A stretch of 64,000 bases of DNA from NCBI GenBank assembly GCA_030524425.1, contig JAUNGN010000001.1:114834-178833 (forward strand), read 5' to 3'. The position numbers were made by a program, and so were the translations under genes. How positions within the stretch are numbered: position 1 is the first letter of the stretch; every line of letters begins with the position of its first letter. Source of the DNA: Clostridia bacterium (lineage in GTDB: Bacteria; Bacillota; Clostridia; Lachnospirales; CAG-274). Shown here in pieces: positions 1-10,871 of this stretch. Under the pieces are notes generated by a model that was given only the letters and a program-made list of their open reading frames with translations, did not search any database and was not told the origin of the DNA.

Positions 1-108
1 ATCGGGATTGTCGATTTTTTCTTTCATTTCCTTAGCAGTATTAAGTATAGTCATAATTTCGTCAGCACTTAAATCCCTTAAGCCCAACAGGTCTTTTCTG
101 TTATACAT
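1..108 (-). CDS. pyrB: Aspartate carbamoyltransferase, catalytic subunit (N-terminal part only)
   Basis: Only the first 36 codons lie in the window; the gene runs off the left edge. The start is the ATG at 108-106, preceded by an AGGAGGT ribosome site. The N-terminus contains KDLLGLRDLSADEI, which resembles the opening helix of PyrB proteins of the Moorella/Thermotoga type; ornithine carbamoyltransferase is the main alternative. PyrB condenses carbamoyl phosphate and aspartate in the second step of UMP synthesis. The upstream leader, with a U-rich leader peptide overlapping a terminator, is the arrangement expected for a UTP-controlled pyr gene and supports the call. pyrK and pyrD lie far away at 29826-31483. 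Confidence 0.75.
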   Translation of the reverse strand, partial: MYNRKDLLGLRDLSADEIMTILNTAKEMKEKIDNPD

Positions 109-146
109 AAGATACCTCCTTTGCAAAATCTCTCAGCACTTTTGCG

Positions 147-188
147 AAAAAAAAGCAATAAAGGAATTAAAATAAAACCCTTATTGCT
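147..188 (-). terminator. Leader attenuator (intrinsic terminator) of pyrB
   Basis: On the minus strand an 11-bp stem (AGCAATAAGGG at 188-178 with CCTTTATTGCT at 164-154, one G-U pair) has a 13-nt loop and is followed by eight T. It lies between the promoter and the pyrB ribosome site, so it acts as a premature terminator. The stop codon of the leader peptide lies inside the 5' arm. Confidence 0.85.
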
Positions 189-270
189 GAATAAAACCGA
201 AAAAGGAAATAAAACGAGAAAGAATATGAAACAAGCAGTTATAAGTTGTAATTTGCTTAAGCTTAAACAT
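181..270 (-). CDS. pyrB leader peptide (29 residues)
   Basis: A short ORF starts at ATG 270-268 behind a strong GGAGAGAGG site and ends at TAA 183-181. The peptide is rich in Phe, Ile and Leu, and codons 14-27 are mostly U-rich. The stop lies within the 5' arm of the terminator at 147-188, so a ribosome close behind RNA polymerase would prevent the hairpin from forming. This is the geometry of the enterobacterial pyrBI leader: low UTP stalls polymerase in U-rich RNA, the ribosome catches up and transcription reads through. The function is inferred from position, not from peptide homology. Confidence 0.7.
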   Translation of the reverse strand: MFKLKQITTYNCLFHILSRFISFFGFIQQ

Positions 271-305
271 AATTCCTCTCTCCTTCTTTTATTTATATCC
301 TTAAA

Positions 306-334
306 ATTTTATCATTTATACACTGCTTTGTCAA
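306..334 (-). promoter_or_regulatory. Promoter of the pyrB leader
   Basis: On the minus strand TTGACA (334-329), a 17-bp spacer and TAAAAT (311-306) form a near-consensus sigma-A promoter. The predicted start is near 299-300, giving a leader of about 190 nt before pyrB. Confidence 0.75.
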
Positions 335-568
335 CTATAATTTTTCATTTTTTGACAAAATTATTATCTGATAATTTATGAATTCAAACAGCTGTATCTA
401 AGGGCAATATTGCTTCTAAATTTAAATTTTTATTGTCTTAATTCAAATACAATGTTTGGATTTTATAATTATAGTATAATATATTTTATCCCAAAACACA
501 AATTATTTTTTAGCAAATTTTAAATTTTTTGTAATGTAAATGAAATGTAAAAAATAATGAATAACCTC

Positions 569-597
569 TTGAAAAACAACAGACAATATTGTATAAT
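569..597 (+). promoter_or_regulatory. Promoter of the structured RNA
   Basis: TTGAAA (569-574), a 17-bp spacer and TATAAT (592-597). Transcription should begin near 604. No protein gene lies on this strand before the terminator at 857-886. Confidence 0.75.
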
Positions 598-603
598 CAT
601 TTT

Positions 604-886
604 GCAGGGAGAAATAAAATCTGTCTTTTATCTCTGTGAAATGATTTTATATATATACTTGTCTGAAATGTCCGCGACCTTTTATTTTTGAACCTACATT
701 TTTTGAACGGGAATCCTATATTGTTCAGTTTATGTCAGGCCGCAAGCTAATTCCCTTTGGGCAGCGGAAGGCAGATAACTGATCTGCGGACACCCACCTA
801 GCTAGGCTAGGTGTCAAAAAACTGGGGACGGCATTTTGGATAATTTTACAAAAGATGGGACTGTCAGTTGACAGTCCCTATTTTTT
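604..886 (+). ncRNA. Structured non-coding RNA, possibly 6S-like
   Basis: A stand-alone transcription unit with a consensus promoter, no plausible ORF, dense inverted repeats and a terminator. Visible helices are TGTCCGC (from about 669) with GCGGACA (about 787-793), GCAGAT/ATCTGC just before the latter, CCGC/GCGG around 742-768, and CACCTAG/CTAGGTG around 794-812. The segment after GCGGACA, a CACCCACCT-type hairpin, recalls the 3' bubble hairpin of 6S RNA, and the long imperfect helix fits as well. I could not find a convincing closing stem near the ends, so another conserved Firmicutes RNA (for example a raiA-type RNA) remains possible. Confidence 0.6.
857..886 (+). terminator. Terminator of the structured RNA
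   Basis: GGGACTGTC (857-865) pairs perfectly with GACAGTCCC (870-878) across a 4-nt loop and is followed by TATTTTTT. It ends the plus-strand RNA and also lies just beyond the stop of the converging gene at 901. Confidence 0.85.
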
Positions 887-900
887 AACTGATTTAACTA

Positions 901-1833
901 TTATCTTTCTCCAAGACCATTGCATCCTGCACATATACCTGTTTTGTTACAGTTGGGACAGGCAATGTTATCATTTGTTAAAGAGCTTCTATACCAGCCT
1001 TTTCCGTTACAGGTATGGCATTTCCCTGAACCATAGCACCGTGTACACATTTCCTTCGGCTTTTGTTTAGTGGTATTGTTAATATTGCCGCTGCCATAGC
1101 TATAGTATAGACTGCCGCCGTATGTATCATAACCATAATTATAGCTATTTCCAATATTATTACCGCCTGACGGACTGCCATTGTTTTCATCATCAGACAA
1201 ATTATATTTTTCCTTAACGGCAATTTCTTCATCAAGGCATTGCTGCTCCGCATTATCCTTATCCCAGCCAAGCTGAATCAGAATTTCTTCCTTTTTATCA
1301 GACCATTCTTTAAGCTCATCGGAAAAATCGGGATTTATTGTTTTACCCGAATAACATACGGAACAGGTGTTGTAATCAACTCCTCCGCAGGACTTACACA
1401 CAAACAAAAGTTCAGGAGGATTTTCATTTAATTCATCGTACTCCTTTTGCAGCTGATCCCTGCTCTTTGTTTTTTTATTACTGCTCTCTGAATTACTTTT
1501 TTCCGAAGAATTATCAAACTTTTTTGCTGTTTTTAAATTTGACTTAGTTGTTGTTTTTTCCGTTGCCTTTTCACTGTTTTTGACGGCAGATTTCCCCGCT
1601 GATTTTTTAGAGCCCGTAGTTTCCTCAGCTTTCTTATCATTTATTTTCGTATAATCAATTTTTTCAAGACGTTTATTTAACTCCGCCAGACTTTCCTTAA
1701 GAGCTTCGTTCCTGGCTTCACGTTCCTCCTGCTTTTTCTGAGAGTAATCATTATATGTACAAATACCGGCTGTTCCAATACCCAATATACATATAAAGAT
1801 TATACAATAAATAATATATTTTTTACCTTTCAC
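901..1833 (-). CDS. Membrane-anchored protein with DnaJ-type zinc fingers
   Basis: 310 residues starting at GTG 1833 behind AGAGGTG. Residues about 5-27 form one transmembrane or signal-anchor helix. A charged helix follows, then a Lys/Ser/Thr-rich low-complexity stretch (about 68-125). A cysteine pair cluster (CKSCGG...CSVC) lies near 145-160. At the C-terminus four CxxCxGxG-like units (CTRCYGSG, CHTCNGKG, CPNCNKTG, CAGCNGLG) match the cysteine-rich zinc domain of DnaJ. There is no J domain, so it is not a chaperone of the usual kind; the fold suggests zinc-stabilised protein binding outside the membrane or at its surface. It starts 12 nt after the flavodoxin-like gene and may share its transcript. 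Function unknown. Confidence 0.7.
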   Translation of the reverse strand: MKGKKYIIYCIIFICILGIGTAGICTYNDYSQKKQEEREARNEALKESLAELNKRLEKIDYTKINDKKAEETTGSKKSAGKSAVKNSEKATEKTTTKSNLKTAKKFDNSSEKSNSESSNKKTKSRDQLQKEYDELNENPPELLFVCKSCGGVDYNTCSVCYSGKTINPDFSDELKEWSDKKEEILIQLGWDKDNAEQQCLDEEIAVKEKYNLSDDENNGSPSGGNNIGNSYNYGYDTYGGSLYYSYGSGNINNTTKQKPKEMCTRCYGSGKCHTCNGKGWYRSSLTNDNIACPNCNKTGICAGCNGLGER

Positions 1834-1845
1834 AAAAACACCTCT

Positions 1846-2388
1846 TTAAATATCAAAATCCATACCCTCCGACAATTCATTAATTATATTGTTAAGTTCC
1901 TCCTTCGCCCCGGTATCGTTACAAGGCTTAACACTTGACGTATGTAAACACCTTACATACCCCTTAACTTTCACATTAAGCCCCATAAGCATTATTCTTA
2001 CAGTCTTTTCCGCATCAGCTGAATTTATAACTGAATCACCGCCTCCCACAACTATAACATAGCCCTTTTTCTCCTTAAGCTTTTTACCCCTCAAAAAAAA
2101 CATCTGTGTCCTTGACATCATAGCCATAAGCACTCCTGTAGGCTGATTATAATAAAGAGGAGTAGCAACAATGATATTATCATAATTGTCAATATTATTT
2201 AAAAGTTTCGTCATTTCATCTTTGTATATACACTCCCCCTTTGTACACTCCCTGCAGTCAATACAAGGAGAAAAATCCATATGGTATGCACTTGCAACAT
2301 CACATTCTATACTTTCCTTAATTTTATTTATAAAATACATTGTATCTCCGTTTTTTCTCGGAGAGCCGTTTATAATTAAAGTTTTCAT
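1846..2388 (-). CDS. Flavodoxin-like NAD(P)H-dependent FMN reductase family protein
   Basis: 180 residues from ATG 2388, chosen over an upstream in-frame start because AGAGGTAA sits just before it. The N-terminus MKTLIINGSPRKNGDT is the FMN-phosphate-binding loop of the flavodoxin-like NADPH-dependent reductase family. The middle carries CIDCRECTKGECIYKD, the cysteine-rich segment common in the clostridial iron-sulfur-flavoprotein-like branch, and ATPLYYNQPTGVLMAMMSR matches the flavin-contacting loop. It probably uses FMN to reduce quinone-, azo- or iron-sulfur-linked substrates in the cytosol; the physiological substrate cannot be read from sequence. Confidence 0.85.
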   Translation of the reverse strand: MKTLIINGSPRKNGDTMYFINKIKESIECDVASAYHMDFSPCIDCRECTKGECIYKDEMTKLLNNIDNYDNIIVATPLYYNQPTGVLMAMMSRTQMFFLRGKKLKEKKGYVIVVGGGDSVINSADAEKTVRIMLMGLNVKVKGYVRCLHTSSVKPCNDTGAKEELNNIINELSEGMDFDI

Positions 2389-2531
2389 TGTATTACCTCT
2401 GACGGTTTTTTGTTTTCGGATTTTCACAATACTGTGTATATCTATATTTTAATTAAGATTTTATATTTCAATAATATTAAAATCCCTTTAAATAAATACA
2501 GTATACACCTGTATTTTCATTTTTTCAATAT

Positions 2532-3188
2532 TTATTTCTTATACAACTCACGTACAATGTTAGCTGTAATAATGCCTGACGGCAAAGCAATAACAGCTAT
2601 ACCAAATACAGATGTAATCATACTTATAAGCCTTCCAAGCATAGTTTTAGGATATATATCCCCATACCCCACAGTAGTAAGAGCAGTAGTTGCCCAGTAT
2701 AAGGCATCAAAAAAGCTGTTAAAATTATTGCCCTCAGCACAAAACATAAAAAGAGCCGTAATAAAAATATAACTCATAGCCATAAGCAGTACAGTAAACA
2801 AAATATGCCTTACCTTTTTATAAACATCTATAACATAAAGAAAAAAATCCATATATCTAAGCATTTTAAAAATTCTGAAAACCCTGAAAATTCTGCCAAA
2901 GGGCAGCAGAGAAATAAGGTCAACAATTGCACCTATTGTAAAAGGATAAATTATAAAACTTAAGCCCTTTTTTCCAATTATATAATCACTCACAAAAAGA
3001 CGCATTAAATAATCAACGGCAAGTATAGTAACCGTCACTCTCTCAATTTCATAAAAACTCGGCACTTCCCGTTTAAACATAAGGGGTAATATGCTTAAAG
3101 CCGAAATAAAACTTATAAATATGTCATAAATATAATTAATACTTCTTTTGTCTGACTTAAGTATTAAACAATATATTTTTTTGCGCAT
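2532..3188 (-). CDS. Voltage-gated-type potassium channel
   Basis: 218 residues with the layout of a six-helix channel subunit. An S4-like helix carries spaced arginines and lysines (GRIFRVFRIFKMLRY, residues about 98-112). The pore loop near residues 165-180 has the TTVGYGD selectivity filter, followed by the inner helix with SVFGIAVIALPSGI. There is no C-terminal RCK domain, so gating would be by voltage alone or by unknown partners. The start is supported by a GGGGTG site. It is a monocistronic gene downstream of nothing obvious on this strand; it likely tetramerises in the cytoplasmic membrane and sets K+ permeability. Confidence 0.88.
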   Translation of the reverse strand: MRKKIYCLILKSDKRSINYIYDIFISFISALSILPLMFKREVPSFYEIERVTVTILAVDYLMRLFVSDYIIGKKGLSFIIYPFTIGAIVDLISLLPFGRIFRVFRIFKMLRYMDFFLYVIDVYKKVRHILFTVLLMAMSYIFITALFMFCAEGNNFNSFFDALYWATTALTTVGYGDIYPKTMLGRLISMITSVFGIAVIALPSGIITANIVRELYKK

Positions 3189-3276
3189 AATTTCACCCCA
3201 TATTAGTTTAACCGTTTTTTAGGAATATATCTATAACAATTTCCTGCTTATAAGCTTATTTTTATTGTTTATGCTA

Positions 3277-3460
3277 TTGACAAAAAACATTAAAAAATAT
3301 ATAAAAACTTAATTAATACCCTTTTAACCCTCTGTTAAGCCTTTAAAACCTGCTTAAGTTATTAACAGATTCATTATTGACTGAACTGTTATAACAATAT
3401 GACTTTTAAAATAATAAATAAGAGGATGTTGTATAACTATTAATTATCAACATCCTCTTA
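3277..3460 (+). ncRNA. Possible plus-strand small RNA between the K+ channel gene and atpC
   Basis: On the plus strand TTGACA (3277-3282), a 17-bp spacer and TATAAA (3300-3305) would start a transcript near 3312 that ends at the symmetric hairpin 3419-3460, which has TTTTAT on this side. Between them TCTGTTAA and TTAACAGA can pair. No ORF is visible. A promoter of this form can occur by chance in A+T-rich DNA, so this is only a candidate. Confidence 0.25.
3419..3460 (-). terminator. Terminator of the atp operon
   Basis: A perfect 13-bp inverted repeat (TAAGAGGATGTTG with CAACATCCTCTTA) just past the atpC stop, followed on the minus strand by a T-rich tract. The hairpin is symmetric and could also work in the other direction. 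Confidence 0.85.
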
Positions 3461-3468
3461 TTTTATAA

Positions 3469-3873
3469 TTACTTATTAGCACCCAAATCAAGTCTGACTA
3501 AAGCTCTCTTAAGAGCAAGCTCAGCACGTTTTATATCAATATTTGCCTGAGTATTTTTAAGTCTTGCCTCAGCTCTTTCCTTTGCTTCCTTTGCTCTTAC
3601 AACATCAATTTCGTTAGACCATTCAGCAGCATCAGTAAGAATAGACATACCGTCAGCACTGATTTCGGCAAATCCGCCCAATACAGCCGCAAGCCTTTCC
3701 TCACCATCATTTTTAATAGTAAGAACACCATAATCCAGAATAGTAACCATAGGCTGATGACCATGGAGAATACCTACATCACCGCTCATAGTCCTCATAA
3801 TTACCATATCAACATCACCCTCAAACATATTTCTTGAAGGTGTAATTATCTTAAGGGATAATTTATTTGCCAT
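3469..3873 (-). CDS. atpC: ATP synthase F1 epsilon subunit
   Basis: 134 residues, the normal length. The N-terminal beta-sandwich is recognisable from LKIITPSRNMFEGDVDMV and GDVGILHGHQPMVT, followed by the two-helix C-terminal domain rich in Ala, Glu, Lys and Arg. Epsilon sits on the central stalk with gamma and can inhibit ATP hydrolysis through its C-terminal helices. It is the last gene of the ten-gene atp operon, 14 nt after atpD, and is followed by the operon terminator. Confidence 0.95.
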   Translation of the reverse strand: MANKLSLKIITPSRNMFEGDVDMVIMRTMSGDVGILHGHQPMVTILDYGVLTIKNDGEERLAAVLGGFAEISADGMSILTDAAEWSNEIDVVRAKEAKERAEARLKNTQANIDIKRAELALKRALVRLDLGANK

Positions 3874-3887
3874 AATATCACCCCTTA

Positions 3888-6165
<2,278 letters not shown>

Positions 6166-6180
6166 AATATCACCTCTCCA

Positions 6181-8239
<2,059 letters not shown>

Positions 8240-8252
<13 letters not shown>

Positions 8253-8758
8253 TCAACACCCTCCAAATCAGATATAGTTTCATCAACAAGCTTATCCTGT
8301 TCTTCCTCTGTCATCTTAGCGGCAATAAACTTGCCGGATACCATAGAAGAAACCTCAATAATCTGCTTCTTGATTTCGTCTTTAGCCTTTTCTTCTTCTC
8401 TCTTAATATCAGTCATAGCTCTAGAGTGAATATTTTCAGCCTCAGTTTTAGCCTCAGAAATAATCTGCTGACCGTTCTTGTTAGCCTGTAATCTGGCTTC
8501 TTCAAGAATTGTGTTCTTTTCGGCTTCAATATTCCTTAATTTATTCTCATACTCAGCCTTTAAAGCCTCTGCCTCGGAAAGCTTAGCCTCAGCAGTATCA
8601 ATCTGATCAGCAATTTTTTCCTTTCTGGCGTTAAGGAAATTAGTGACAGGCTTATAGAGAAGCTTTGACAATGCAAAGCATAATATACAAGTATTAATTA
8701 TCTGGATAGCAACCTGAATCAAGGTTTGCTGGTCCAGCATTATAACATAGCCATCCAC
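8240..8758 (-). CDS. atpF: ATP synthase Fo b subunit
   Basis: 172 residues: one N-terminal membrane helix (about 10-30), then a long right-handed coiled coil rich in Glu, Lys and Ala (FLNARKEKIADQIDTAEAKL onward), as in other b subunits. A dimer forms the peripheral stalk that stops the F1 head from rotating. AAAGGAGGT lies about 10 nt ahead of the chosen ATG at 8758; a second in-frame ATG lies six codons in. It overlaps atpH by 13 nt. Confidence 0.95.
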
Positions 8759-8798
8759 CTTGTGACCTCCTTTCAGGCAAATTTTTTAAATGCAAAAA

Positions 8799-9886
<1,088 letters not shown>

Positions 9887-9927
9887 AGCAGCATTTCCTC
9901 CTTTCTTAATTAATTACAGACAAACCC

Positions 9928-10311
9928 CTAATTTTTATTGGTTCTTTTGTCTATAAAATTATAAATATATACTGCAGGCTGTAATAATACAAGCCCTACA
10001 ATCACACCAACAGGGTTAGCAAACCCCATATAACAGGCTGCAACCGCCACAGCAAAAGTAATAATATATCTTAACATATACTGTGACTTTGCATAGTTCT
10101 TTGCATCCTCAGGCGACATATCAACAGCTTTTTCAATACTCTTAGTCATTGAAAACACTCTGAATACACACATAAGCACTCCTATTGCAACTCCTAAAAT
10201 CCATGGCAAAAGGCTGCTGACAAAAAACATTCCCGCCGCTATACATACTATTCCCAATACTATTGTAGTAAGTATAAGACCGTTTCTTGTTTTTATAACA
10301 TCATTTGTCAT
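9928..10311 (-). CDS. atpI: ATP synthase subunit I-like protein
   Basis: 127 residues with four predicted membrane helices and a central polar stretch (KSIEKAVDMSPEDAKNYAKS). Position ahead of atpB, size and topology match the AtpI family, which helps assemble the c ring in several bacteria. Its start overlaps the end of the upstream atpZ-like gene by 11 nt. Sequence similarity within the family is low, so the call leans on context. Confidence 0.82.
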   Translation of the reverse strand: MTNDVIKTRNGLILTTIVLGIVCIAAGMFFVSSLLPWILGVAIGVLMCVFRVFSMTKSIEKAVDMSPEDAKNYAKSQYMLRYIITFAVAVAACYMGFANPVGVIVGLVLLQPAVYIYNFIDKRTNKN

Positions 10312-10585
10312 TATTATCCTCCTGTGCTTCCTTTTGAAGGTCAGCTTTAATTTTATTCATATCTATATAGGTATCCTTGTCCTTATAAAAATCCTTTACA
10401 AGCACGTATACACTTCTAAAACCTGCCATTACGCCTATTATTGTAAATATAATAAGAAAAATACCATTTATGCCAAATACCCTGTCAATGGCATATCCTG
10501 CAAAAAAGCAAAGAAATATGGGCACAATCATAGATACGGCTATTTGAGTAAATAAAGCAAGTGCCTTTGTGCTCTCCCTGTTCAT
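10301..10585 (-). CDS. atpZ: AtpZ/AtpQ-like small membrane protein
   Basis: 94 residues with two membrane helices (SMIVPIFLCFFAGYAIDRVF and the following GINGIFLIIFTIIGVMAGF) joined by a short turn, then a charged C-terminus. This is the pattern of the AtpZ family, the small protein coded first in many Firmicutes atp operons and once described as a Mg2+/Ca2+ carrier with AtpI. It is the first gene of the operon here and overlaps atpI by 11 nt. Confidence 0.78.
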   Translation of the reverse strand: MNRESTKALALFTQIAVSMIVPIFLCFFAGYAIDRVFGINGIFLIIFTIIGVMAGFRSVYVLVKDFYKDKDTYIDMNKIKADLQKEAQEDNNDK

Positions 10586-10800
10586 ACAATCACCTAAAAT
10601 CAGTATATATTCCCAACTCAGCAGATAAGCAGTTTTGCATTAACTGCTACTATATAATTATAGCCTAAATCTCATTAAAAATCCACATATATTTTTTAAA
10701 AAAAGCAGAACATTTTCTTAATTTCCCGATTATTGATAAAATTTCATCAAATTGTACTAATAATATTATAACACACATTTATGCAAACATTCTTTATTTC
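10586..10800 (-). promoter_or_regulatory. Upstream region of the atp operon
   Basis: About 215 nt without a gene ahead of atpZ. On the minus strand TATAAT occurs near 10660-10665 with no good -35 box at standard spacing (the best match is TGGATT), so the promoter is only tentatively placed. AGCAGTTAATGCAAAACTGCT, slightly imperfect, can form a hairpin in the leader near 10628-10648. Confidence 0.35.
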
Positions 10801-10821
10801 ATTTTTCAGCCAATTGCAATT

Positions 10822-10858
10822 AAAAAAAGCGGCATTGCACAAAGCTGTACATTGCCGC
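10822..10858 (-). terminator. Terminator of the PBP gene
   Basis: On the minus strand GCGGCA (10858-10853) pairs with TGCCGC (10834-10829), extended by GTACAGC/GTGC pairs inside, and is followed by seven T. It lies 14 nt past the PBP stop codon. Confidence 0.85.
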
Positions 10859-10871
10859 CAAAACGGTTTAT

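Noticed and set aside
121..381. Plus-strand ORF of 86 codons
   Set aside because: It lies over the pyrB leader, promoter and attenuator, lacks a ribosome site and has biased low-complexity composition.
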